Origin: JAHBNG01 sp039028975 | GTDB lineage: Bacteria; Chloroflexota; Anaerolineae; Caldilineales; Caldilineaceae | Length of the DNA stretch: 64,000 nt | Direction of reading: 5' to 3' | Assembly: GCA_039028975.1 (NCBI GenBank) | Contig: JBCCHB010000035.1 | Span: 49,905 to 113,904, forward strand | In this document: piece after piece, positions 38,987 to 47,246 of the stretch | How positions within the stretch are numbered: the stretch's first letter is position 1 | How the letters are laid out: the number at the start of each line of letters is the position of its first letter | Program-made: the position numbers and the translations under genes | Notes under the pieces: generated by a model | The model's database searches: none | The model's input: the letters and a program-made list of their open reading frames with translations, nothing else | What the model was told of the DNA's origin: nothing

Positions 38987-39799
38987 TTATGCCTTTTCAA
39001 CCGGAAACTGAATCTCTATGGCCACATTGCTCCTGTCACTAAAATCATGATATACCTCGCGAAACGGACCCGAAACCGTATAGTCATTCGCTTCGATCCA
39101 CTGTAGGATGGCGTCATAACCTTGCATAAAATTGTTCATATTTCCCTTGAAGATAACAGAGGCAACTTCCTCCTTAGGTAATTCATGAACCTTGATGCGA
39201 TCTGTCCCGGTGATTGAAGTTTCGATAGGGAATGCCGCTTCGACATCCTCCTCTTCTGCATCCATTGGTGTGTACCATACAGCTATGCTCTGTCCAGCCT
39301 GCTTACCATGTTCCTGTACGTAATTGTGTGCTTCCTCAAAGGCTTCCGGAAGACCAACTGGGTACTCTTTGTTCTCGGTGACAAGAATACGTCGACCTGC
39401 CACAAGTATTGGATCGACACTCTTGACTACAACATCATATTCTGACATCTTACCCTCCATTTCAATCTGGTTCAGCCGGGCGGCTACTCGCATCAGTTGC
39501 CCCTTCATCTCCTCTACCTGCTCCTCAAGCTCAACCTGGCGCAAACGGAGCATCCCGCGTATCTCTCCGGCCGAAAGATCATCACGCAAGATAGAGCCAA
39601 TCTGGTCAAGTGACAACCCCAAGTCTTTCAATGCTAGGATGCGGTTGATACGGGGTAGTTGGTGAATTGAGTAGTAACGATAGCCAGTAAAATCGTCCAC
39701 CTGAGCAGGCACGAGCAGCCCCATCTTTTCATAATAGTGGAGCGTCTTCACCGACACCTGGCTGATTCTAGCGAACATTCCAATTTTGAGCATATGCAT
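38987..39799 (-). CDS. MerR-family regulator with GyrI-like effector domain
   Basis: A 270-aa protein. The N-terminal winged helix reads LKIGMFARISQVSVKTLHYYEKMGLL, then a dimerisation coiled coil (about residues 75-115), then a GyrI-like ligand-binding domain (120-270) as in BmrR/multidrug sensors. The start is ATG 39799 or the in-frame ATG two codons on. The promoter at 39855-39885 has the 19-bp spacer that MerR proteins untwist, so it probably controls itself. No efflux gene is adjacent; its other targets are unknown. Confidence 0.9.
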   Translation of the reverse strand: MHMLKIGMFARISQVSVKTLHYYEKMGLLVPAQVDDFTGYRYYSIHQLPRINRILALKDLGLSLDQIGSILRDDLSAGEIRGMLRLRQVELEEQVEEMKGQLMRVAARLNQIEMEGKMSEYDVVVKSVDPILVAGRRILVTENKEYPVGLPEAFEEAHNYVQEHGKQAGQSIAVWYTPMDAEEEDVEAAFPIETSITGTDRIKVHELPKEEVASVIFKGNMNNFMQGYDAILQWIEANDYTVSGPFREVYHDFSDRSNVAIEIQFPVEKA

Positions 39800-39854
39800 C
39801 TGATTCTTACTTGCAGACTACGCTGTCTGCTCTCTGTTGAAAGCCTTCGGATAC

Positions 39855-39885
39855 AGTATACAACCTGCTCCAAGAGGAGAGTCAA
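39855..39885 (-). promoter_or_regulatory. MerR-type promoter with 19-bp spacer
   Basis: On the minus strand TTGACT (39885-39880) and TATACT (39860-39855) are separated by 19 bp instead of 17. The spacer centre has the dyad CTCC-TCTT-GGAG. It lies 56 bp upstream of the MerR start. An over-long spacer with a central dyad is the classical MerR operator. Confidence 0.8.
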
Positions 39886-39963
39886 GGGTGCATTCTTATA
39901 AGCTTATCATTCTCCAAAAGTGATCATTTCTGAAAAAGCGTTTCAGGTGCGTAACTTCTATCC

Positions 39964-40340
39964 TTATCCTAAATTCCCCAAGAGCCATTTGAGACGCTGC
40001 TCCGCCGACGTATACCCAAGTTTTTGTGATAGCTTACACGCTCGTAATAGATTCGCCTGTTCATGGAAGAAAGTGGTAAAAAGATGGGGCGCGCTACCAC
40101 CCTCCTGAATGCGCCTACTTTGCTCTGCCCAAGCCGCAAAAAAACTACAAAAGCGCCGCTCGGCTTCCCGTTGGAATTTTGGATCAGCCATCAATTTTGT
40201 CAAGCTGAATTGACGAACGCTTTCAAAAAGACGATAACGATTTGGCTCTACCTGCTCAATGAATCCTCCATTTACCAGCTTACTCAAAGTCTGCTGGGGT
40301 GCAAGGCCAATTTCTTGTGCGGCCCATAGAAAAGTGATGA
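39964..40340 (-). pseudogene. Fragment of an NB-ARC/AfsR-type transcriptional activator
   Basis: The frame carries LSKLVNGGFIEQVEPNRYRLF, then ESVRQFSLTKLMADPKF and AAWAEQS, the winged-helix end of the ATPase region in large LuxR/AfsR-type regulators (typical phrase YRLLETVRQYALEKL). Neither the nucleotide-binding part nor the C-terminal TPR region is present; it stops after about 20 further residues. The frame opens further upstream to 40413 but that part has no homology. It is a remnant. Confidence 0.65.
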
Positions 40341-40499
40341 GAAAAAACAGACAATCCCAATAGGATCGATTGTTCGTGTGGATGTAACACGCGGTAGTAA
40401 GAGGAGACCTCATCTTGCGACCACCCTGTGGATTGCTACACGGGTGCTAGCGGCGGACAACCCTACAATGGGACTCATCCTCGAGTGGTGCCGCTGCTC

Positions 40500-41190
40500 A
40501 CGGTGGGAGCGACTCATGAGGATGCTGACTTTGGCTTTGAGTCCATCACAGTCGATGTGGCCCTGGATGTAACGCTCAATACGCCTGGCCCGGCCCGCCA
40601 AACAGGGACCATCAGCTTTACGGTGACCATCACAAATCTGGATGGGGCTCAGCTAACGTCACTCCCTGCGAGCGTCGTCTTTGGTAGCGCTTACCTAAGG
40701 CTGTACAACGGCTAGCCAGATGCCTGACTCAGCCGTCGAGAATTTGATGACGTGGAATGACCTGCTCGGCACAGCCGGTGTTGCGCTTAACCAGAATCAG
40801 GCCATTTCGTTCGACGTCAACTGTACTGCCGGGCTGGACACAACCTTGCTGCCCAACCAGGAAGCGCTCCTGCAAGCCTTCGCGGCCAACGCCACTGACT
40901 CAGAGGGCATCAGCATCTTTGCACCGACGAGCGTCATGATGTCTCAACGCAGCGTTACCATTGACAGCAAGACAGGCGAGGACAAAATCCAGTGGGAGAC
41001 GGTGGACGAGAGTCAGATGGTAGGCTTCCACGTCTATCGTACGTTCGATAGTAGGCAGGTCCAAGCGAGCAGCTATAATAACAGCGAATCAGAGTGGATC
41101 CAGTTGACTGATCAGCCGCTCACCGCATTGACGACCGGCCGATCCGCTGGCAATGAGTATTCGTCAGTGGAAATTCCTCACCCATACAAT
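40500..41190 (+). pseudogene. Frameshifted copy of the tail of the 2658-aa secreted protein
   Basis: The frame 40428-40715 reads VALDVTLNTPGPARQTGTISF, the DUF11 domain seen at about residues 2408-2450 of the 6159-14135 protein. A one-base insertion near 40697 (CTAAGG) shifts the frame; after it GCTTASQ, PDSAVENLMTWNDLLGTAGV and DTTLLPNQEA continue to match. It diverges after VMMSQRSV... HVYRT. There is no 5' part, no signal peptide and no LPL tail, so it is a dead 3' fragment. A terminator follows. Confidence 0.8.
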
Positions 41191-41196
41191 ACAAGT

Positions 41197-41249
41197 GCCC
41201 CATCAAAGGACTGGTGGCTGACCAGCGGTTCCTTGATGGGGCGTTTTTT
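41197..41249 (+). terminator. Rho-independent terminator
   Basis: GCCCCATCAAAGGA (41197-41210) pairs with TCCTTGATGGGGC (41230-41242), followed by G and six T (41244-41249). This is a classical intrinsic terminator on the plus strand, still intact after the dead fragment upstream. Confidence 0.9.
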
Positions 41250-41992
41250 CTTTGGGATCATCATACGAGAAGGTGCTCTTCTGCTCAGTCTGATAGAGTT
41301 TGTAAACCGTATTACACGTTTACTCAATGTTTCAGCCATGCCATGAAATTTTGAACAAGGCTGATTTTCAAGCGACGGAATCATCAGATTGCGCCGATCT
41401 TCGTGCGACCTAACGATAGATAGTGCCGAATAATCACGGCTAATGACGTAATACTGCCCTTCTAGCATCATAAAGCGCCAGTCGGTTCCAACAATATAGG
41501 CACCGTAGATTGGCTGCCGCTCTTCATTCAGTCTTTGGGCAACCAACATGGCCGCTAGCGTTTGCCCAACCGGATCACCGTTGGGATCAAGTTGACGTTT
41601 GTACTCCGTAAAGGCAAAGAAAGGGATTTCTGGCTCACGATAGCCAGTTGCAATGATGCCATCTGGCTCACCACTCAGTTCAATATCGCCAGAGTCACTG
41701 CTGACAATCGCACCGATTCTACGTTCATCAAAAAGATTAAATCGATACGGTTCGGTAAAGTGAACCAGCCCCAGAATAGGACCGATAAAGTGCAGGGCAA
41801 GTTCCTGCTCATTCCAGGCATCACGGTTAATCGAAAGCAATCCTTGATAGCTCTCTAGAATCCCTTCTTCTTTTTCTGTAAGAGCAATTGGGGCAGCCAG
41901 CTATCCGGTAGCTGGCTTGAAAACCTCTGGCGTAGCCCAAATAGTCGATCAAGCAGCGTCGCATTGCATTGACGAAAATAGTACTTTTGCAT
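41250..41992 (-). pseudogene. PD-(D/E)XK nuclease-like protein, frameshifted
   Basis: From ATG 41992 (AGGTGA before it) the frame reads MQKYYFRQCNATLLDRLFGL and LPDSWLPQ, then stops. After losing one A in CCCCAA at about 41887 the other frame continues IALTEKEEGILESYQGLL, NEQELALHFIGPILG, then GEPDGIIATG and FFAFTEYKRQ, a PD-(x)n-E-x-K nuclease-like core, and GTDWRFMMLEG. The C-terminal 40 residues of that frame (to 41178) run through the terminator and look non-native, so the 3' end is also degraded. The family is known to me only as an uncharacterised nuclease-fold group. Confidence 0.65.
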
Positions 41993-42098
41993 GAATCACC
42001 TGTTTGTAACCCCCCATTCTTAATCGTTGTCTCTGACAAGAAAACAAATGACTTACGCAATTATACCACATGAGAGTAAGACAAGATTGGCTAGGTAC

Positions 42099-42196
42099 CT
42101 CATGTCGGGTTTCAAGGATCTACTACTATCAACTACTGATTCCTCAGGCTAAAAACTGAGGCTAAATAGCAATAGCTCCCACGAATCCGACATGAG
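42099..42196. repeat. Nested palindrome, 98 bp
   Basis: CTCATGTCGGGTT (42099-42111) pairs with AATCCGACATGAG (42184-42196) with one mismatch. CCTCAG/CTGAGG forms an inner stem (42142-42161). It lies just beyond the stop of the CAP protein and may act as its terminator or be a mobile palindrome. Confidence 0.7.
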
Positions 42197-42211
42197 TCTG
42201 CAATCAACTTC

Positions 42212-42787
42212 CTACTGGGGAGGTGCCGTGATGACTACATAATATTTGCCATATCGGCTTCCCGGGACATCAACCACGCCGATTCCATAGTTGGTCTGCT
42301 CTGCAAAGAAAGATATTTTTCCCAGAATATGTTGACTATGGGATGGCGAATCCATCCAGCCTTGCCAAGCTTGGTCAACGTCGGTATACCCAGCGGCAAT
42401 GGACTCAACATAGTTGGCCGACAGCGAATCACCCCACCAATCGGGTAGCTGATATCCAGCCGCTTCGACTAGATAGTTGGGACCAATTCCATCGGGTGAA
42501 ACATGGCTGAAATAACCTCGCTGCGCCATATCGTTGGCCCGCTGACGAGCCACCACGGCCAGGAGCCCATTACACTTTAAATGTGCACGGTTCTGTTCCG
42601 TAGAATTCTGCATGAGGCTTGCCACATACGCTTCATCGCCATTCAGTTTGCAAGTGGGTTCCTGGGCAAGCAACGTGCCAGGAGACCAGACAAGAGAGAG
42701 TAGGCAGAAGATGGTTACTATCCCAAAACGAGGGAGACGATGTGTAAACCTCTTGGCAGGAACTTGAGGGAGCATATCAATAGACAT
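42212..42787 (-). CDS. Secreted CAP (SCP/PR-1) domain protein
   Basis: A 191-aa protein; AGGAG precedes ATG 42787. A signal peptide ends near TLLAQ (residue 42). The CAP domain runs to the end: NRAHLKCNGLLAVVARQRANDMAQ, GYFSHVSPDG with its histidine, a central GYTDVDQAWQGWMDSPSHSQHIL, which is the conserved CAP signature with the second histidine, and GKYYVVITA. Three cysteines are present. CAP proteins are extracellular with varied roles. It is a single gene. Confidence 0.9.
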   Translation of the reverse strand: MSIDMLPQVPAKRFTHRLPRFGIVTIFCLLSLVWSPGTLLAQEPTCKLNGDEAYVASLMQNSTEQNRAHLKCNGLLAVVARQRANDMAQRGYFSHVSPDGIGPNYLVEAAGYQLPDWWGDSLSANYVESIAAGYTDVDQAWQGWMDSPSHSQHILGKISFFAEQTNYGIGVVDVPGSRYGKYYVVITAPPQ

Positions 42788-43223
42788 ACGAACTTTCTCC
42801 TAACGCAACAGCCGATTCGGTATCGGAGTGCAATAGCCTGTATCAGTCGTTGGCAGTCGTTTAGTTGCCTAGTCATCTAGTGCGAAGTCAGCCGAATCCA
42901 AGCCCGGTGCATCATCACTCAAATGACTATCTTCGGTTTGTTTGATTACAGGGCAACCACTTGACCGTCGCGTTGAGTATAACATGAGCAACTGAAACTT
43001 TGATTGCGCTTGGGCTACTATTTGCAGTTGGTTATAAGTCGTAGAGGAGATGTATGATATGACTGGGGGACGGGTACGTAATTCATGGTACCGTCGTTTA
43101 TTGCAAGAAGTTTACCTGTCCGGTTGCTGACTGATAAGGACTATGGGCAGGGGCAGAAGTACACAAGGCGTGTTATCTGAACGAGCTATGCGTGGCTTTT
43201 ACGCTACTGAGAACAAGGCTCTT
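42788..43223. other. Gene-free region
   Basis: About 430 bp without a convincing gene, repeat or structure, between the CAP protein and the nucleoside permease, both on the minus strand. In a BMP-type uptake operon the ATPase would normally be nearby; it is not here. Confidence 0.4.
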
Positions 43224-44261
43224 CTAGTGGCCCTCAGTTTCGTAGACCTTCCCTCCGCCCGCTGGAGGGCGAACTCGTCCCACGAATCCAGCAACAGCCA
43301 CAATGGTGACAACATACGGTATCATACTAACAAACTGACGTGGGATGGTGGTAACGCCAGCCAGCAACAGTTCATTCTGGAGCGCCTGGGTATAGCCAAA
43401 GAGAATAGCTGCGGCCAGCGCGCCAAAAGGCGTCCAGTTACCAAAGATAACGGCGGCCAGTGAAATAAAGCCGCGCCCTGCCGTCATCCCCTCTTGGAAT
43501 TGACCCACTGCCTCCAAAACCAAAAATCCGCCTGCCATCCCGGCCAACATACCTCCCAGCATGGTATTGACGTAGCGATAACGGTTGACGTTGATCCCCA
43601 CCGTATCTGCCGCACTGGGGTGTTCACCGACAGCTCGGGTCCGCAACCCCCACCGGGTGTAAAAGAGAGCAATATGCACCACTACCACGAGGATCAGAGC
43701 CAAGAAGGTAATCGGTGGATTGGTGAAGAGTACCTCTCCCAGAAGTGGGATATCTGAGAGGCCAGGAATGGCAATGGCCGAAAATTTCCCTTCAGCCACC
43801 GCATCCCGATCATAGAGGTAGGAGGTAGTACCGGTGGCTAGAATAATAATCACCGTGCCAGAGATAATCTGATCCATCCGAAATCGAATGGAAAAAGCGG
43901 CGTGAAGCAGTCCCATCAGCCCACCAACTAGGAGCGCTGCCAATAAACCAAGCAACAAGCTTATCAGCAGAGGCCAATCGTTGGTAGCAACCTTCACAAC
44001 AAAGCCAGCAAATGCGCCCGCCAGCATCATCCCTTCTATGCCAATATTAATGATCCCTGACCGTTCACAGAGAATGCCACCCAACGCCCCAAGCACTAGG
44101 GGTACGGCAGCCCGCAGTGTAAAGTTGAGCGCGCTGATGCCGAAGAAGACGCGCAGCCAAATACTTTCCCCAAGGGAAGTCGTATTGACCAAAACAGCCA
44201 TTGTGACTAGAAGCAAGGCTAGCGCAATAGAAATGATGCGAGTTCGGCTCCAAACCGTCAT
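43224..44261 (-). CDS. BMP-type nucleoside ABC transporter permease (second)
   Basis: A 345-aa membrane protein with about nine helices, the LGALGGILCERSGIINIGIEGMMLAGAF sequence (abbreviated; residues about 55-80) and the conserved EAVGQFQEGMTAGRGFI region. These mark the YufQ/NupQ-like permease of BMP-dependent nucleoside importers. Its ATG overlaps the stop of the upstream permease by four bases (ATGA), so the two are translationally coupled. Confidence 0.92.
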   Translation of the reverse strand: MTVWSRTRIISIALALLLVTMAVLVNTTSLGESIWLRVFFGISALNFTLRAAVPLVLGALGGILCERSGIINIGIEGMMLAGAFAGFVVKVATNDWPLLISLLLGLLAALLVGGLMGLLHAAFSIRFRMDQIISGTVIIILATGTTSYLYDRDAVAEGKFSAIAIPGLSDIPLLGEVLFTNPPITFLALILVVVVHIALFYTRWGLRTRAVGEHPSAADTVGINVNRYRYVNTMLGGMLAGMAGGFLVLEAVGQFQEGMTAGRGFISLAAVIFGNWTPFGALAAAILFGYTQALQNELLLAGVTTIPRQFVSMIPYVVTIVAVAGFVGRVRPPAGGGKVYETEGH

Positions 44262-45376
44262 CCTGCCCCCCAGCCTGCGCTAAATGTAGGTTGATCCTCT
44301 TCATCTGATTGCCCTAACCGGAAAAGCATACGGATAATTGCCGGGGCAGCTACAAAAGTCAGAACCAAGGCCTGGATTACATTAATGATATCGGCAGAAA
44401 CCCCTGATTCAAATTGCATCCGACTAGCACCACCAATCAGGGAGCCAAACATAAAAGCCGCTAGAATCACACCGACTGGGTGGGCCTGGCCAAGAAGAGC
44501 AACGATAATCCCATCAAAGCCAGCTGCTCCGCCAAATTCAGGGGCAAACTTATGATTTAATCCAAGAGTTTCGATGGCACCCGCTAAACCAGCTAACCCA
44601 CCTGCGATGGCCATGGTTAGGACGATGGTACGGTTGACATTGATACCTGCATAGCGAGCGGCTCCAGAATTCTGGCCAACCGTACGGATCTCAAAGCCGA
44701 AGGTGGTTTTGTAGATAAGCCACCAAATGAAGAGAGCGACCAATGGCGCAATGAGCACACCCCAGTGAAGTTTAAGCGACGAGTCAAAGAAGTAAGGCAG
44801 CTGCGCGCTACTCAGTACATCTGGTGTTTCGGATATGGCACCGGCCGAAGGATCCCAGAGTGGACCAGGCGTCTGCCCCTGACTCCCTCCAGCATAGACT
44901 GTCCACCCACCAAATAGGGCGGCAATGTAGTTGAGCATAATTGTCGTGATCACCTCATGGGCACCCGTATAGACTTTGAGTAGGCCAGGAATTGCGCCCC
45001 AAATCATGCCGCCGATAATGCCAGCCAGTAGCGATAACGGAAGGTGAATGATCATGGGCAGACCGTCAAAGGCAATCCCAACGGCGACCGAGCAGACCGT
45101 GCCAAAAAGAAACTGTCCTGCTGCACCAATATTGAAGAGGCCGGACTTGAAGGCCACTGCGACGGATAAGCCAGTTAAGATTAACGGCGTCATCTTGATG
45201 ATGGTACGTGCCCATGCCTTGTCATTACCGAATGCGCCAAGGAGTAATCCTCTGTAAGCTTCAAGTGGATTATCACCAAAGGTAAGCATGACAATGGCAC
45301 CCACAACAAGAGCCGTTACCAAAGCAAGGATGGGGATCAGGAGTGAATTAAAGAGGGATTTAATGGTTGAGGCCAT
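44258..45376 (-). CDS. BMP-type nucleoside ABC transporter permease (first)
   Basis: A 372-aa membrane protein when started at ATG 45376 (MASTIKSLFNSLLIPI); upstream in-frame starts at 45394 and 45466 are possible, and none has a clear ribosome-binding site. It has the LTGLSVAVAFKSGLFNIGAAGQF segment and the NVNRTIVLTMAIAGGLAGLAGA region of YufP/NupP-like permeases. It follows the substrate-binding lipoprotein and couples to the second permease. The ATPase of the system is absent from the window. Confidence 0.9.
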   Translation of the reverse strand: MASTIKSLFNSLLIPILALVTALVVGAIVMLTFGDNPLEAYRGLLLGAFGNDKAWARTIIKMTPLILTGLSVAVAFKSGLFNIGAAGQFLFGTVCSVAVGIAFDGLPMIIHLPLSLLAGIIGGMIWGAIPGLLKVYTGAHEVITTIMLNYIAALFGGWTVYAGGSQGQTPGPLWDPSAGAISETPDVLSSAQLPYFFDSSLKLHWGVLIAPLVALFIWWLIYKTTFGFEIRTVGQNSGAARYAGINVNRTIVLTMAIAGGLAGLAGAIETLGLNHKFAPEFGGAAGFDGIIVALLGQAHPVGVILAAFMFGSLIGGASRMQFESGVSADIINVIQALVLTFVAAPAIIRMLFRLGQSDEEDQPTFSAGWGAG

Positions 45377-45566
45377 GAGTGTTTCATGAAGCATGTAGCC
45401 AAACAAAACCCATTCGCTGAGGGTTATGTGTTGACCATGGGAATACCCTATAAGGCAGTTCCGCAAAAGTCGCGCATATGGCTAAACTGCACAGAGGGAG
45501 TGCCCTGGACGGTTGAGGCGACTTTTACACGATTGCCACATAGGACACCAGTACAGCAAACAGAGA

Positions 45567-45604
45567 AGAGAACAGCCATGACGACTATGCATTGACTGTT
45601 CTCT
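45567..45604 (-). promoter_or_regulatory. Hairpin between the binding protein and permease genes
   Basis: AGAGAACAG (45567-45575) and CTGTTCTCT (45596-45604) form a perfect 9-bp stem in the operon mRNA. It sits about 30 bp after the BMP stop. Such hairpins commonly keep binding-protein mRNA more abundant than permease mRNA. Confidence 0.55.
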
Positions 45605-45636
45605 GGTACTCTAAACTAACGATCTACTTTATGACT

Positions 45637-46686
45637 CTATTGACCGTAACCAGTAGAGATGGATCCATCTTCCAAACCAGCCTTAATGGCATCCAACTCA
45701 GCTTTTACTTCATCTGGGACTACATCCTCAAAATCGTGGAAGGGAGCCAAATCGGAGCCTCCGAAGTGGTTTCCACTGGTCATGGTCCCCTCACTATAGG
45801 TCATAACGAGGTCGACAACACCAGGGGTAATCAGCTTCATTGCGCTGGAAACTAAGCAGGGATGGGCAGCGGGCAGCGTCTCCCATTGATCCGTATCAAC
45901 ACCAATGCAGTAGAGTCCTTCGTTTGCAGCAACTTCCTGCAGTGCACCATTGCCAGTAATACCGCCAGCACCAAAGATCACATCAGCGCCCTGATCAATT
46001 GCCTGCTTGGCCGTAGCCGCGCCCCACTCGGGATCCGTAAAAGCAACGTCCATGCCGCCTGGATGGTATGTTGTGCTAACGTTTATATCAGGATTGATGT
46101 ACTCAGCACCAGCAATGAATCCTTCACCAAAGGCCACAACGGGTGGAACAAGATCTGTACCTAGGACAGAAGCAATGTTGCCAGATTCGCTTAGATGGGC
46201 GGCCAATGCGCCAGCTAAGAAACCAGAGCGATCTTCATTGAAGATAAGACCCGCCAGGTTGGGCATAGCCTCACCCTGAAACTGATCAACACCAATGAAG
46301 AAAATATCTGGATTATCGGCAGCGGCCACGGCGGTTGCTTCACCAAGGGCAAAGCCGACAGAGACAACCACACTATATCCCGCGTCAATAAACTGTTGGA
46401 TATTGTCAGCATAATCCTTGGCATCTTGGGTCTCAATGAACTTGCAGTCGTCGCCTTCAGATAGACCGAGATTGGCGCATGCCTCTAAAACGCCTTCCCA
46501 TGCTGATTGGTTGAAGCTCCGGTCATTGACCCGACCCACATCGGTCACCAAACCGATCTTGATGTCGGATGCCATCATGTCGCCATCAGCAGCATCACCA
46601 CCCGCGGGTGCTGCAACGGGCTGGCACGCAACAAGCAGCAGGGCCATCATGACAACCACTGCACTTGCCAAAACTCTAAATGCTTT
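45637..46686 (-). CDS. BMP family nucleoside-binding lipoprotein
   Basis: The start is ATG 46686 (MKAFRVLASAVV) with AAGGAG upstream; a longer frame to 46839 lacks homology. The lipobox LLLVAC gives a lipid-anchored mature protein of about 325 aa. BMP-family features: IKIGLVTDVGRVNDRSFNQSAWEG, VVSVGFALGEATAVAA, NLAGLIFNEDRSGFLAGALA, and VIFGAGGITGNGALQ. It is the substrate receptor for the two downstream permeases, most likely for purine nucleosides. Two direct TGTGATCGTT repeats lie just upstream. Confidence 0.93.
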   Translation of the reverse strand, partial: KAFRVLASAVVVMMALLLVACQPVAAPAGGDAADGDMMASDIKIGLVTDVGRVNDRSFNQSAWEGVLEACANLGLSEGDDCKFIETQDAKDYADNIQQFIDAGYSVVVSVGFALGEATAVAAADNPDIFFIGVDQFQGEAMPNLAGLIFNEDRSGFLAGALAAHLSESGNIASVLGTDLVPPVVAFGEGFIAGAEYINPDINVSTTYHPGGMDVAFTDPEWGAATAKQAIDQGADVIFGAGGITGNGALQEVAANEGLYCIGVDTDQWETLPAAHPCLVSSAMKLITPGVVDLVMTYSEGTMTSGNHFGGSDLAPFHDFEDVVPDEVKAELDAIKAGLEDGSISTGYGQ

Positions 46687-46710
46687 CATCTGTAAATTTG
46701 CTCCTTCAAA

Positions 46711-46733
46711 TGTGATCGTTAAGTGTGATCGTT
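46711..46733. promoter_or_regulatory. Direct TGTGATCGTT repeats upstream of the BMP gene
   Basis: Two identical ten-mers at 46711-46720 and 46724-46733, spaced 13 bp, lie 25-47 bp before the BMP start codon. A regulator-binding site is possible but not shown. Confidence 0.35.
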
Positions 46734-46994
46734 TAAAGTATAAAGTAGATAAAACAGGGACTACTTGCTGTGAAGAATGAACATGTGTGGTGAGAGTGCA
46801 TTTTGCTACCATAATTCGGGGTATTAACTGATTATACATAATTCAACCATCTGTAGCAAAGAGGCAGGCGGGTTTTCCAGCAATAGCAACTGTCATGTGG
46901 GAAAAATTTAACCGTCGAGCATTTAGGATTGTAGAACGATTACAGTATATAACGCACGTACGTGGTAGACTTCTCTTCCAAGTATCAGAGGCCG

Positions 46995-47081
46995 CAATGT
47001 CAATGAGCGATTCTTCGGTTCCGTCGCCAGCGGCTCGGTCACGGGCGCAAAGCGGTAATGTAACCAAACAGAAGAACATTG
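46995..47081 (+). repeat. Dispersed structured element, copy 2
   Basis: It starts CAATGTCA and ends AACATTG; the core GATTCTTCGGTTCCGTCGC and CGGTCACGG/CGCAAAGCG match the copy at 23593-23678 at roughly 80% over 62 bp. The CGC-AAA-GCG hairpin is kept. It lies 166 bp upstream of selD on the same strand. Confidence 0.65.
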
Positions 47082-47121
47082 CCCGTCCGTACTGAAAAAA
47101 GCCACTGAGTATAGACGTCGA

Positions 47122-47189
47122 GAAAAAGATTTTCCAGGTTTTCACTGCTGACACGATTCGGTAGTGACAAGAACTGGAAAATCTTTTTC
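47122..47189. repeat. Perfect 16-bp hairpin upstream of selD
   Basis: GAAAAAGATTTTCCAG (47122-47137) pairs perfectly with CTGGAAAATCTTTTTC (47174-47189). The loop has an inner TCACT/AGTGA stem. On the plus strand it ends in a T-rich arm. It lies 57 bp before the selD start, so it could be a terminator, an attenuator or a mobile palindrome. Confidence 0.7.
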
Positions 47190-47246
47190 CTAAAGCTATA
47201 TAAATGGATTTGGCCAAATAACAAACTTAACAAGGAATATCAAATC

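Noticed and set aside
40428..40500. 5' part of the secreted-protein fragment as a new gene start
   Set aside because: The first residues lack a signal peptide and the frame breaks at 40697; it matches only the end of a known gene.
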